Part shown: piece after piece, positions 16,801 through 27,909 of the stretch
Numbering within the stretch: position 1 is the stretch's first letter
How the letters are laid out: each line of letters opens with the position of its first letter
DNA from: Bradyrhizobium arachidis
GTDB taxonomy: Bacteria > Pseudomonadota > Alphaproteobacteria > Rhizobiales > Xanthobacteraceae
Direction of reading: 5' to 3'
Assembly (NCBI RefSeq): GCF_024758505.1
Contig: NZ_CP077970.1
Location: 1,364,001-1,428,000 of the forward strand
DNA length: 64,000 nucleotides
Notes under the pieces: generated by a model
Told to the model about the DNA's origin: nothing
The model's database searches: none
The model's input: the letters and a program-made list of their open reading frames with translations, nothing else
Position numbers and translations under genes: made by a program

Positions 16801-17519
16801 TGGACCGCTATTCGCTCTTGGCTTGGGGCCGGGCGTCCGATCCGATTCCCGGCGCTGCATTTCGCGACCTGGTTCTCGCGATTTCCGAGAAAGGAGGCGT
16901 CGACGCAGCGCTGCACATGATATCGATGAGATTGGTCTCCGATCGAGCCGACAAGCGTGCGCCACTTCCCGAGACGATAGAGGCCGGGCGCCACGTACTC
17001 GCGATGTTCGAGCTTGGCAGTTCTTCCAGGCCCCAGGTTCAGCGCGAAGATCACGAACTCGGCTCGCTCGCCAGAGTCTGTCTCGCGGATAAAAAGGGCG
17101 AAAGCGTCGCTCGGGTGATTATTCGAAAGCTGAAGAGCGCATCCACCGACTATAGATTGCGCGCGCAAGACTACGACGATCTCGTGAAGGCGTTGTTTTC
17201 CGTTCAACCCTCCGCGATGCTTGACGAGATGTTTACCGGCGACGACAAGTCGGTGGGTGCCGGCATTCGCTTCACGGAATCCCTGACGCGGCGCCGCGCC
17301 AGCCCGCTCGGTGACGTGCCTCCGGAAACACTGCTCGCCTGGTGCAATTTTGATCCAGCCGTGCGCTATCCCATCGCGGCCGGTGTCGGCATGCTTTTCA
17401 GCAAGGATGGCGAGGCGGCCCCGCTGCAGTCGACGGCCTTTGCCGACGCTGCTTTTGAAAGCTGCGCCAGATCCGAAGGCAATGCTGCCGCTGATCGTCA
17501 AGCGCCTCTATTTCAGTAG
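13890..17519 (+). CDS. Avs-like STAND NTPase with Mrr-type N-terminal nuclease (3' end frameshifted)
   Basis: 1209 residues as read. The N-terminus (IAELNDTDLRSLVGMLCEAEM...VTWGGDQNATDAGIDVRV...GYQVKKSDMS, residues 8-82) has the Mrr/restriction-endonuclease pattern with Asp and Q-x-K. Walker A GLSGVGKTRLLEALF lies at about 239-252 and Walker B MILVIDNCPP near 300, followed by STAND-type helical domains. The long C-terminal half is helical and repeat-like, as in Avs sensors that recognise phage proteins and then cut DNA. The frame ends at 17519 in a tail (SEGNAAADRQAPLFQ) that does not look native; the expected family ending is found in the +1 frame just downstream. The start at 13890 has only a weak ribosome site, but it matches the expected family beginning. 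Family known, phage target unknown. Confidence 0.82.
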   Translation: MFEITGDHIAELNDTDLRSLVGMLCEAEMRRRRFPVSAVTWGGDQNATDAGIDVRVALPVTTVIDGFIPRPSTGYQVKKSDMSRSAIIDEMRPAGVIRPSIVALSQESGAYVVVSADGSTTDSALKSRRDAMSEAMLGVPDADTLTLDFLDRGRIATWVRDHAGVTLWVREKIGQAIPGWRPYGAWSHSTDTNDRDYLADDSARIKTGSQDEGDGFSAIDGINRIRDILRTPGHVVRLVGLSGVGKTRLLEALFDEQIGANGLDPALAAYTNVADSPNPQPPGMASDLLADGRRMILVIDNCPPDLHQKLSEIVRVPASTLSVITVEYDIREDQPEGTDVFSLEASSDELIEKLVARRFPRLSQVDCRTIAEFSGGNARIAIALAGTVQKDETVVGLNDAELFRRLFHQRHQHDESLLLIAQAFALVYSFQGHDLEGDNAELPILGGLIGKTADEMYSGARELRRRDLLQERSVWRAVLPHAIANRLATMALDNLHPQKIDAAIIKGKSERLLRSFSRRLGFLDGSKEARSIVAAWLAPGGLLSDVLNLSDLGNEIFVNVAPVMPQAVLSVLERAVEQADAPTLERSKHFIRLIRSLGYEAKFFERAVALLLKFHATETELPIDDDAGGVIVSFCFIYLSGTHATPDQRVTLIGDLLRSDLPKRQGLGARSLEAMLRTDHFSSSYVFEFGARSRDHGYHPRTNADIAQWYGSALKLAEDVGGSDAPGAEEARKAVAAEFRGLWVNAEVCDELERASRAFAANGFWRDGWIAARQTRVHEGKRLRPESLARLKNLEECLRPRDLVEKVRGIVLDAKGRGIDYDDLDEEIDDIDSYDFAASERRAAAAIERLGRDVAGDRASFEAILPELLNGGGRLGPFGRALAHAAEDPVDLWSSLVDQLAANPNGNPHVMGGFLAGLQTTNPDETNSILDDALVNPVLAPWLPYLQASVVIDDKGVVRLHRSLELGHAPMDRYSLLAWGRASDPIPGAAFRDLVLAISEKGGVDAALHMISMRLVSDRADKRAPLPETIEAGRHVLAMFELGSSSRPQVQREDHELGSLARVCLADKKGESVARVIIRKLKSASTDYRLRAQDYDDLVKALFSVQPSAMLDEMFTGDDKSVGAGIRFTESLTRRRASPLGDVPPETLLAWCNFDPAVRYPIAAGVGMLFSKDGEAAPLQSTAFADAAFESCARSEGNAAADRQAPLFQ

Positions 17520-17706
17520 CTGGAGCGGATCCTGGGCCTCGAAGATGGAAGGCCGCCAAAAGCTTCTGGAGCGACTGGATGTTGGCGGCGATCCCGAGCT
17601 TGAGAGGGAGAAAGCCGACGCGCTTGCTCGCATCAGGTCTCAAATCGAGGAATCGCGGCGAAAGGAAGCGGAGGAAGACAGGCAGCTAAGCGCGCGGTTC
17701 GAGTGA
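17455..17706 (+). pseudogene. Displaced C-terminal tail of the Avs-like gene
   Basis: In the frame shifted by one from the main gene, the product reads LLKAAPDPKAMLPLIVKRL, then SSWSGSWASKMEGRQKLLERLDV and ends EEDRQLSARFE. The SWSGS...R..LL block and the charged coiled end are what I expect at the end of Avs-like proteins. The crossing point is around 17440-17465, near GCTGCTTTTGAAAG, so a one-base indel at the T run is the simplest cause. It has no ribosome site of its own. A sequencing error would make the main gene intact at about 1272 residues. Confidence 0.65.
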
Positions 17707-17871
17707 GGACGTCCCTTCGAGCGTCACGGCGTGGGTGATTCATTGCGATTTCGGTGCGATCATCGAGCGGTTGGTTCTCGACTGCGCGGGCCGTGCCCTT
17801 GAGAGAGACGGGATTGCCGTCATACCATAGGCATTGGGCGGTCATGGAATGGCGCAGCGGGTGCACTTAAG

Positions 17872-18891
17872 ATGCTTACACGACTAGCAGGAACCATCGA
17901 GCAGCTCGATCTCGCGGCCGAGCATCTGGCGCATGGCGATCCCAACAACGCGCGATTCGCCCTGATGCTGAGCGACAACATCGTGGAACTAACTCTGCAT
18001 CAGCACGCGAAGGAGAAGCGCAAGCAACTGAAAGCCAACTCATGGACCAAGAAGGCCTACGAGCACGAGAAAGCGCTCGAAAAGGCGCTGGGCCGTTGGT
18101 TCGACGAAAAGGTGCGCTTCGTAACGCTCATCGGAAAGCTGCATACCGAGGTCGGCGAGAGCATCCGCATCGCCCATCAGTTTCGAAACGACGTCTACCA
18201 TGTCGGACTTCAGCATGAAGCGGTGCTGCCGGTTCTCGACGCCTTCTATTTCGAACTGACGCGTCGGCTCTGCGCGGACTATGAGATCAGGTCATGGGGC
18301 TATAGCCCCGGACAGAGCATTCCGGAGCGCGCGAAGAAATACATTACGGCCGACAAGTTCTTCACGAACTTCATAGAGGAGTACCGGGCGGCCTGTGTAG
18401 CGCTGACGGCAAAGTCGGGACACGACGACAAGCGTTTTTCCGAGACGTTGGCCGGACATTTGGACGAGGTGATCGCTACGCAGGATCGTTACATCGGCTA
18501 CATCGCGACAAATGCACGACGCAGGGCGACCCGCGACGAAGTCGTCGTCAGCAGCCAGTCGTGGCGCCTGGCCTTTAGCGAGGAAGGCCGCGTGTTCGCG
18601 CGGAACAACGGATTCCCGGGAGGTCACATCGTGGAGTGGCTGGAACAGAACTATCCGTTCAAGTTCAAGTCGGATCCGATCGGGACGTGGAGGAAGCGAT
18701 CGGAGCGGCTACGCCGCGAAACCGACCCGCACAAGGCCCTGAAGATGTACCGAACCTTCATGGACGACACGGCGGAATTCCGCGAGTGCATCGAAGAGTC
18801 GACGTCGGCTGTCGATCAATACGTCGAGACCCAGATCGAGCGGATGCGTGAGGAACGCGCCCTTGCGCGCGAGCGGAACAAATCGACCTGA
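17872..18891 (+). CDS. HEPN-motif protein of unknown function
   Basis: 339 residues, almost wholly helical and charged. Residues 102-111 read HQFRNDVYHV, with R105 and H110 giving the R-x4-H motif typical of HEPN ribonuclease active sites (often RN-x-x-x-H). The preceding helix bundle (residues 25-100) and the following LQHEAVLPVLDAFYFELTRRL fit a HEPN fold. No membrane segment or partner domain is visible; the C-terminal third is Lys/Arg-rich with predicted helices. It follows the Avs-like gene by 165 bases on the same strand, though its own ribosome site is poor. Many HEPN RNases are toxins or abortive-infection effectors; without an obvious antitoxin beside it, that function remains an inference. 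Confidence 0.6.
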   Translation: MLTRLAGTIEQLDLAAEHLAHGDPNNARFALMLSDNIVELTLHQHAKEKRKQLKANSWTKKAYEHEKALEKALGRWFDEKVRFVTLIGKLHTEVGESIRIAHQFRNDVYHVGLQHEAVLPVLDAFYFELTRRLCADYEIRSWGYSPGQSIPERAKKYITADKFFTNFIEEYRAACVALTAKSGHDDKRFSETLAGHLDEVIATQDRYIGYIATNARRRATRDEVVVSSQSWRLAFSEEGRVFARNNGFPGGHIVEWLEQNYPFKFKSDPIGTWRKRSERLRRETDPHKALKMYRTFMDDTAEFRECIEESTSAVDQYVETQIERMREERALARERNKST

Positions 18892-19033
18892 AGTCAGGTG
18901 CCGTTCGCAGGCGGCAGAATCAGGTCCCTTTCTGGTGTTCTCCCGGGACGATCCCAAAAAGTGCATTGAACTTTCACGGATCCCATGTATTTACGGATCA
19001 GGCATTGCCTGCAGGTCTTCCGTATGGGGGCCG

Positions 19034-19067
19034 CAACAAAGGTCGGGGTCAAACCCGGCCTTTGTTG
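19034..19067 (+). terminator. Hairpin between convergent genes
   Basis: A stem of 14 pairs (arms at 19034-19047 and 19054-19067, one G-T pair) with a six-base loop, followed on the plus strand by TTTCTGG. It sits downstream of the HEPN gene and overlaps the last codons of the convergent DUF3800 gene. The T tract is short, so termination strength is uncertain. Confidence 0.5.
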
Positions 19068-19921
19068 TTTCTGGCGACCGTAACCTGTTCGAAACAATAG
19101 GTTTTCACGCCCAGTATCGCGGCGTGTTCGGCTGGAACCTGGCTCGTCACCAGACGGCCCGCCTCCGCTAATCTCCTGTAGATGTTGAATTTTCGGTCGT
19201 AGCTGCCCCGCGCTATGGCGTAGACGTAGGTGTCGGCGATTTGCATGAGGCGGTTCGACTTGTCCTTACCTTCGACGTCCAACAACACATGCTGGAAATC
19301 GGCGGCGGTGAGCGGCAGGTACTTGGCGGAATTCTTGGCGTCGAACCCCATCCCGTTGTCTTTGATGTTGTAGAAGTAGCCCTCGATCATCCGATTGGTC
19401 GCCGGGTCGGCCATCTCATAGAATACCTTCAGACGGCGCTCCTGCTGCTTGGCGAGTTTTGCCGCGCGCTCGACCACGATGTCGAACGCGCTTCGACAAA
19501 GCAGCCACTTCGAATCACCGTCTCGCTGCCCGTAACCGCGGGCGACATAGCCGGGCCGGTCGATGACGCACGCTGCGCCGGCGACGGGGATGTTGGCGAG
19601 AAAGGTCCTATAGCCGGACCAGAACCTGTCCCGGTCGGCGCCTTTGAGCCGGCCGATCCAGGCGAACTTCTTCTTCTCCGACCTCATGTCCGTCAGATGC
19701 AGCGGCGCCGTGATCTGTGGCCACTGCTTCTTGAAATCGGCCAGGGCGTTCTTCACCGTAGCCTCGTCCTCCGCACGAATGAGAATGCCGCCCATCGCGA
19801 ACCAGTCGTTGCCGTGTTTCGCCTGGACGGCCGCTCTGTCGGGATGCCGAGGGCCGGTTTCATCGAGGTAGAGATGGAGCAGGGGCTGCTTCGGTCCGGT
19901 AATCGGTGTTCTTGCTGACAT
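19049..19921 (-). CDS. DUF3800 protein (RNase H-like fold)
   Basis: 290 residues. The N-terminal LLHLYLDETGPRHP strand with an acidic Asp-Glu pair and the later block SNRLMQIADTYVYAIARGSYDR match DUF3800, a family with a predicted RNase H-like fold found in phage-resistance and mobile loci. Residues 120-160 (VAGAACVIDRPGYVARGYGQ) are in keeping. No signal peptide. The gene is convergent with the HEPN gene and lies next to an integrase, so it is cargo of the same island. Family call is good; catalytic activity has not been shown for the family as far as I know. Confidence 0.7.
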   Translation of the reverse strand: MSARTPITGPKQPLLHLYLDETGPRHPDRAAVQAKHGNDWFAMGGILIRAEDEATVKNALADFKKQWPQITAPLHLTDMRSEKKKFAWIGRLKGADRDRFWSGYRTFLANIPVAGAACVIDRPGYVARGYGQRDGDSKWLLCRSAFDIVVERAAKLAKQQERRLKVFYEMADPATNRMIEGYFYNIKDNGMGFDAKNSAKYLPLTAADFQHVLLDVEGKDKSNRLMQIADTYVYAIARGSYDRKFNIYRRLAEAGRLVTSQVPAEHAAILGVKTYCFEQVTVARNNKGRV

Positions 19922-20037
19922 GGCAGCAGCGTTATCATCGACGCTCGCGCATTTCCATCCGACGCATCCCGGACCAAGTTCTCAATTTCCTAGGAGATCT
20001 GCGTACGGCGAGAAGCCGCTTGTGTCGCCACGCTTCC

Positions 20038-20922
20038 TCAGTTCTTCGGGCGGTTCAGAAGCATGTTGCGGCGGGCCTCGGCGAGTTCGAGCGGTCCGAG
20101 GCTGATGTAGTCGGCGGTCGTTTCGATGTCGCGATGCCCGAGGAAGACCTTGGCCGCGTAGATGTCCTTCTCGAGATACACGCGCCTTGCAGCGGTACGC
20201 CGGAAATCGTGGATGATGAGATTCTTGATCTTGGCCTTCGTCCAGGCCTCCTTCATCCGGGAATAGAACAGCGCTGGCAGCACAGGAATGTGCTCGCCCT
20301 TCTTGCGAAACTCGCCGTCCAGCCAGTTCGCGATTCGGCAGGGCAGGGTGAAGATGAATTCCGGATGCAAGCCCTCGCGCCGCTTCAGAATCTCGAGCGC
20401 CTCGTCGGTGATATACACCTGATGCGGTAAGTCCTCCTGGCCCTTTGCCTTGAGATAGACGGTCAGCAGTCGCGCGTCTTTATCGTAGTTCTCCCAACGC
20501 GCCTCGCACAGGTTGGTCTCGCGCAGACCGAGCTGGAGATCCGCCTTCCACATGTCCATGAGGTCGGGCTCGTCCTTGCAGGCCTCCTCGAGCCGGCGCT
20601 CCTCTTCGGGCGTCAGATAGCGGCTTCGCGGCTGGACGGGCTCGAGCAGAGGAACGCCGTCGTCGTCCTTGTCCGACGGACGCGGCTTGTCCGGGAAATC
20701 GGTTTTTAGAATCCGCTCGGCATGATTGAGCACAGTCAACACGAGGCCGAGATACTTGTTGGTCGTCTTGGCCTTGTAGGCGCCCGGCTTCGACGGCTTG
20801 CGACCCTTCGTCGCGTCGACCTCCGGGAGACCTTTGCGCAGTTCGCGCCGGTACAGGCTGCTTCGGCGTCCGGGCTGCTGACAAGTCGTCCTCCAATGCA
20901 GGCTGCAACTGACCCGCAGCAA
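20038..20922 (-). CDS. Tyrosine recombinase, 5' end damaged
   Basis: The catalytic domain is complete: LGLRETNLCEARWEN (Arg), IIHDFRRTAARR (His-x-x-Arg), FLGHRDIETTADYISL (His and Tyr nucleophile). The N-terminus is unusual. The only usable start is TTG at 20922, and the first 30 residues (LRVSCSLHWRTTCQQPGRRSS) do not resemble an integrase core-binding domain; the usual 80-100 residues are missing. I read it as a 5' deletion with fusion to unrelated sequence. It closes the right side of the defence genes, as the amber-interrupted integrase lies towards the left. Recombinase activity without the core-binding domain is doubtful. Confidence 0.7.
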   Translation of the reverse strand: MLRVSCSLHWRTTCQQPGRRSSLYRRELRKGLPEVDATKGRKPSKPGAYKAKTTNKYLGLVLTVLNHAERILKTDFPDKPRPSDKDDDGVPLLEPVQPRSRYLTPEEERRLEEACKDEPDLMDMWKADLQLGLRETNLCEARWENYDKDARLLTVYLKAKGQEDLPHQVYITDEALEILKRREGLHPEFIFTLPCRIANWLDGEFRKKGEHIPVLPALFYSRMKEAWTKAKIKNLIIHDFRRTAARRVYLEKDIYAAKVFLGHRDIETTADYISLGPLELAEARRNMLLNRPKN

Positions 20923-20989
20923 ATCATCGCGGGTCCGTACGCAGGATCCCTTCAGCGCCCGCCCATTCAGCGCAAGAAGTCATGAACGA

Positions 20990-21833
20990 GAAGCCGCCTC
21001 CGAGAGCAAGCTCAGAATCGGCAGCAAGAAAAGTTCAGCAGGCTCGGCGACGCGCGGCAAAGACGAGGAGGTAATCATTCTCCAACGGTAAGTGTGAGCT
21101 GTCATGAGCCATGCCTCAAGCAGTCAGCACGAAAAAGCGTCTCCGGCTAGCTCTCCAGCACGCCCCAATCAGGACTCCGTTTCGGACACAAAGCATCGCT
21201 GGGGCGAATGGTGTCGGTCGAACGCCTACGTCAGTGCTATCCGAGGTTGATACTTATGCCGATGAGCTATTGCAATATCACGAGCTGTTTTAGCCTAAGC
21301 AGCGTCGCACTCTTTTTGGCTCACTTGGGGTGCAAAGTGCAGCGGGTTCGGGAAGCACTCACAACTCAAGGACCCAAGCCGGTCAGGCCTTGAAATGCAG
21401 ATGGTCTAGCGCGATCTCAGAAGAGGTTGGGCGCGCTCCAGCGTAGTAGATATCTGGTGACATCGAGTGCGGCTTTGATCGCGCATTGCCCTCTCTAGGT
21501 CCTCGACCACCGGCGCGCTGACTTCCTGGCGGACGACGATAGCAAATCATAACCGTTCCGCCCAACCCGTGCACTTTCATAGGCAATCGGCAACTCCTTG
21601 ATAATGGCGTGAAAGACCTCGGATTGACGCCGACCGCCTGCGCGGAAAAACTCCGCTGGGTCGCAGTTCGCAAATTGAGGTTACCGGGGCGCGCCTGCAT
21701 CGACAAGCTCCCGAAGCTGTTCGTCTTCCCGTTTGGTCCAGCGTAAAGGAAGAATGCTCGGGTCAAACTAACCTCTTTGCTTCAACTCATGCAGTTCTGG
21801 AGGACAGATTTCGCTTAAATCCTGGCTAGCCTT
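20990..21833. other. Gene-poor stretch
   Basis: Only short, low-quality frames on both strands. I see no conserved protein, RNA gene or repeat. It marks the junction from the dense defence region to the degraded symbiosis-island sequence. Confidence 0.5.
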
Positions 21834-22302
21834 CTACGTTGTGGTGAAGCTGGCGGCGATCGCTCAGATGGTGAACGTGCTCCAGGCTATGCTGACGGAC
21901 GGGCCGCGCATGCTGCTGACACCAACCTATCACGTCTTCGATATGTACCAGCCCTTGGACGCAACACCCCTTGCTACCGCAATCAAAATACCAAACGATA
22001 CGCATCGAGGCGTGTAGATCATGGCGCTGGACGTCTCTGCTGCCCGGGGGGCGGATGGGAAGCTCTATCTCGCGCTTGTCAACAGCGATCCCGCCAATTC
22101 GGCGTGACTGACGACAAGCATCGCTGGCCTGTCAGCGAAAGCGGCAACCGGTCGGATTCTGACAGGGATGCCATGGATGCGCACAATAGCTTTGAGAAGT
22201 CGAATATCATTCAGCCTGCGCCATTCAGCGGCAAAGTATCGAACGGAAAGCTGGTCTTCGACCTGCCGGGGAAGGCTGTGGCGGTGGTTCAGGTGCAGTA
22301 AG
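21834..22302 (+). pseudogene. 3' remnant of a GH51 alpha-L-arabinofuranosidase
   Basis: Three consecutive pieces in different frames or separated by stops give the end of a GH51 enzyme: [19 protein letters not shown] / [20 protein letters not shown], then ALDVSAARGADGKLYLALVN, then a last piece containing NIIQPAPFSGKV and ending LPGKAVAVVQVQ. The N-terminal catalytic barrel is absent. GH51 removes arabinofuranosyl residues from arabinan. It is convergent with an intact GH127 gene, so the locus probably once held an arabinan-utilisation pair. The bases from 22303 to 22655 show nothing further. Confidence 0.7.
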
Positions 22303-22655
22303 CCGAGCTCCTCTAGGATTGAAGACAAAAGTGCCGACAATGCAGAAACGCATGTTTGTCTTTGGGTCCCAGTGGAAGTGAGCGGAAGTACCCACGCGCA
22401 GGCGGCGATTCGCATTCATGATTCCTCCGCGGCGAACTTGTGCCCCGAGGTCCGAGTGCGCTTGGCGTGACGTCCTCGTTGCGCACGACTGCTACATCAT
22501 GACTAGATGCTAGCTGTCCATTCGATCAAGCGAGTAGCCGGCCAAGACAACCGGACAGGGAGCCGTGTTCAGTCCAACTTGGTCGAATTGCATAAACGCG
22601 ACCGAACGCGCGGCAATCTTGCTTTGGAGTAGCCAATTCCCAACTATTCAGGCTT

Positions 22656-24560
22656 CTACTGCTTCCAGTCCGCTTCGGCGCAACACTTGAAGTAGACCGC
22701 GCTACGCCGCTCGTACTGACTGTAAAAGGGCACGAAGGTGAGGTCAGCGGGGCGAGTGACGCGTTGCGCCCGAAAGAGAAGGCGATCCGAAACGACCGGC
22801 TCAAGACCCCTTGATCCCTCTTCGCCAACAAATACAGGTTCGACTCCGCTCCATGCCATATCAGCGGAGCCGAGATCCGCAGCCAATACGAGGGGACCGT
22901 ACATGGCGGCGACTACATCCTGAGAACCTCCAGCCGTCTCGAAGCGCAGTTCCAGCGGCAGGTTGAGGCAGACTACGTCGTTCTTTTTCCAGCTCCGGTT
23001 GATCACGGCATAGCCATTAACCGGCTTGGAAGGTACGGACTCACCGTTTACTCTGATATCAGCGCGCCCATTCGCCCAGCCAGGAATGCGCAGTGCCACC
23101 GCGAACCTGTCGAGCTCCACTGCAGCAAATGTGAGCTTGATCTCAGATTTAAAGGGATACTCGGTTTCAAGAGTGAGTGCGACGCCTTTGGTTTGCCATT
23201 GTACAGTGGAAGGGATGTACAAATTCACGAACAGCGTGTCCTCCCCTTCCCAGAAGATGGAATCGCCGTGCTTCGCGTGGCTTTCCATTCCAGTGCCAAC
23301 GCAGCACCAGAACACTTCCTCTCTCGGCCTTGAATATCTGCGCGCCACACCGGTCCCCATCGGCATATAGTAGGCAAAGCCGCCCGTCTCTGGGTTATGT
23401 GCCGCCATGACGTGGTTGAGATGCGCGCGCTCGTAATAGTCGAATAGCGCGCCATTCGGTGCCCAGGAATAGAGGTGTCTTGTGAGCTTGAGCATGTTGT
23501 AAGTGTTGCAATGCTCGCATGTCGAGTCCATGAGGTGACGCGCGGTCGTATCGGGCTCAAAAAAATACTCCCGTTCGGCGTTCCCCCCTATGACATAGCT
23601 GTGGTGCTGCGTTACGCGCTCCCAGAAGAAGCGGGCCGCATCGCCGGGAGTATTCTTGCCGGAAAGCTCATGGATGCGCGCCAGACCGACCACCTTGGCA
23701 ATCTGTGTATTGGCGTGCATGTAGGCAAGTCTGTCCTCGCACGCGACTAAAGGATCGAAAAGCTCGCGGTCACAGATGCGTTCGGCGAGCATCAGCCAGC
23801 GCTGATCGCTCGTGCGCGCATATAGCTCGGCGTAGCTTTCGTTCAGGCCGCCAAACTCGCACGAAAGCAGCTTCTGCATTTGCTCGTCGGTTAGTGCAGC
23901 GAAGACTTGCGCGACGTAGCTGCCAAGCATAATGGCGACCTCAAGCGCTGTCGCATTGCCCCAGGCCGCATGGACGTCCAAAAGCCCCGCTAGTGTCTTA
24001 TGAACGGTGTAGAGCGGGACCCACGAGCCGTTGACATTGAACGGATGCGGCTCGATTTCGCCGCGCTCGATCTGTTCAAATACTTCTTGACCATCCACAA
24101 TCCGGCCGTCCTTTGTCTTTCGGCCGAGTGCACCGACATAGCCGTCCTCACGCTTCGATTGGCAGAGCGCGATCTCCTCGACGATGTAATCGGCCCGACG
24201 GCGACACTCGCCGTTACCAGTCTGCTGCCAGGCGAGCACGAGAGCGCTCATATAGTGGCCGAGGGTGTGTCCGGCGATCGTGTCTGACTCCCAGCCACCA
24301 TAGATCGTCGCCTTTGGCTTGAGGCCCGCGTATTTGCGGTAATTGTGCAGTAGACGATCCGGGCTAAGCGAGAGTAGGAACTTGATGTTGCGCTCGACTG
24401 CGGTCGCATAATGTGAAGGGCGAAGGCGCACATCGGTCAGCGGCAGTGGATTGGCCCGCAGTGGAAATTTGAACGCGGCCGTCGCGGCGCCCGCCTGGAC
24501 CGCACCGCAAAATGCCGTCGTCGCCACGCCCACCATCCATTCACGTCGATTGTTTGTCAT
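22656..24560 (-). CDS. GH127 beta-L-arabinofuranosidase, Tat-exported
   Basis: 634 residues. Residues 1-30 (NNRREWMVGVATTAFCGAVQAGAATA) are a twin-arginine signal peptide, so the enzyme acts in the periplasm or outside. The body has GH127 (former DUF1680) blocks: GGWESDTIAGHTLGHYMSAL, GSWVPLYTVHKTLAGLLDV, DSTCEHCNTYNMLKLTRHLY and EEVFWCCVGTGMESHAKHGDSI. The Glu and clustered Cys of the last two correspond to the zinc-thiolate active site of HypBA1-type enzymes. It cleaves beta-1,2-linked L-arabinofuranose, as on hydroxyproline-rich plant glycoproteins such as extensin. It is the only intact carbohydrate gene here, next to a GH51 remnant. Plant cell-wall contact is the natural setting. Confidence 0.88.
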   Translation of the reverse strand: MTNNRREWMVGVATTAFCGAVQAGAATAAFKFPLRANPLPLTDVRLRPSHYATAVERNIKFLLSLSPDRLLHNYRKYAGLKPKATIYGGWESDTIAGHTLGHYMSALVLAWQQTGNGECRRRADYIVEEIALCQSKREDGYVGALGRKTKDGRIVDGQEVFEQIERGEIEPHPFNVNGSWVPLYTVHKTLAGLLDVHAAWGNATALEVAIMLGSYVAQVFAALTDEQMQKLLSCEFGGLNESYAELYARTSDQRWLMLAERICDRELFDPLVACEDRLAYMHANTQIAKVVGLARIHELSGKNTPGDAARFFWERVTQHHSYVIGGNAEREYFFEPDTTARHLMDSTCEHCNTYNMLKLTRHLYSWAPNGALFDYYERAHLNHVMAAHNPETGGFAYYMPMGTGVARRYSRPREEVFWCCVGTGMESHAKHGDSIFWEGEDTLFVNLYIPSTVQWQTKGVALTLETEYPFKSEIKLTFAAVELDRFAVALRIPGWANGRADIRVNGESVPSKPVNGYAVINRSWKKNDVVCLNLPLELRFETAGGSQDVVAAMYGPLVLAADLGSADMAWSGVEPVFVGEEGSRGLEPVVSDRLLFRAQRVTRPADLTFVPFYSQYERRSAVYFKCCAEADWKQ

Positions 24561-25150
24561 TGCGGCAAATCCTCGTTACCAGCTGAACTGCGTTTGCGAC
24601 GATATTGGACGTTATTCCAAAAGAGAATTTGAGATCGCATCAATCGCTCCAATGTGCTTTTTCCCAGGGGCGCCTTTTGCCAGGCTCATCCGAGACGACA
24701 TCGTGGATGAAGCAAACAGCGTGCCGCTCTTTTACCTGAACACCGCGTGTCTCGGCTGTTGATGCACGTGCGTGCTCGATAAATGCGTCTTCCTCATTGC
24801 TTCAATCAATCTCTAGATGCCGGCGATCATAGCCGATCGACTGGCCGCTCTTTGTGCGTGATCGATCGTGCTGGCAGTGATGTCCCGCTGGTTCACCGTG
24901 TCCGAGTTCAGACGCGCGGAGTGCATCGGCACTCTAATGTCATCTAGACGACATCCACATCTCAAGACCAAAACCGATGCGCATTGCGCCTCGTTGGCAT
25001 AATTTCTGCAAGTACCAAGTTGACGGGACGATCAAGGCTTTCTGTGCTCCAGAAGCAGATGAGTCAGCCCAGGGAGCTAAGCGCTGGCGCAACATCTGTT
25101 ACGTTCGACATGCTCGCGGCATCCGGCAGAAGAGGACAGCTGACCAGGTC
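24561..25150. other. Intergenic stretch between divergent GH127 and S9 peptidase genes
   Basis: No convincing gene. It must hold the promoters of both flanking genes, but I could not identify a tts box, nod box or sigma-54 site in it. Confidence 0.4.
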
Positions 25151-27529
<2,379 letters not shown>

Positions 27530-27711
27530 GACCTGCAAAACTGACGCGAGAAGAGGCTTCTGCGCCATCAGCATCGAATGTCGGCGACGATTTCCAATGG
27601 GAAATAGAAACTGTTGTCAAAGTAGCTGCTCCCGAGCGACCTGACAGCCCTTCGGAAGGGCCGTCGTGACAACCTGATCTGCCGGTCTTTCCCCGCCAAC
27701 TCGTTGGCCGG

Positions 27712-27909
27712 CTATGCCGATGCTGAAATTGCGCCTCGAATTGCGACGTCACGCTGCACTCGGCTGGACTCGCGAGTGCCGCATGGGGGCCGAACAGAAC
27801 GGCTGATCTTTCCCAGAGAAAGTGGACGGGTTTGGGCGGCCTTTAGCTTCATCTCGATCGGGGCGATATATCCGAGGGCGGAATGGAGCCTTGTTTGGTT
27901 AAATAACAA
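27712..27909 (-). mobile_element. IS3-family transposase 3' remnant
   Basis: The first 25 residues of this minus frame (FNQTRLHSALGYIAPIEMKLKAAQ) are the typical C-terminal end of an IS3-family OrfB, after the DDE core. The rest of the transposase is missing, so this is a fossil. Surrounding bases from 27530 to 28412 contain no other recognisable gene. Confidence 0.65.

Noticed and set aside
24536..24562. CGATTGTTTGTCAT recalling part of a nod box
   Set aside because: It overlaps the first codons of the GH127 gene, and the remaining nod-box elements are absent.
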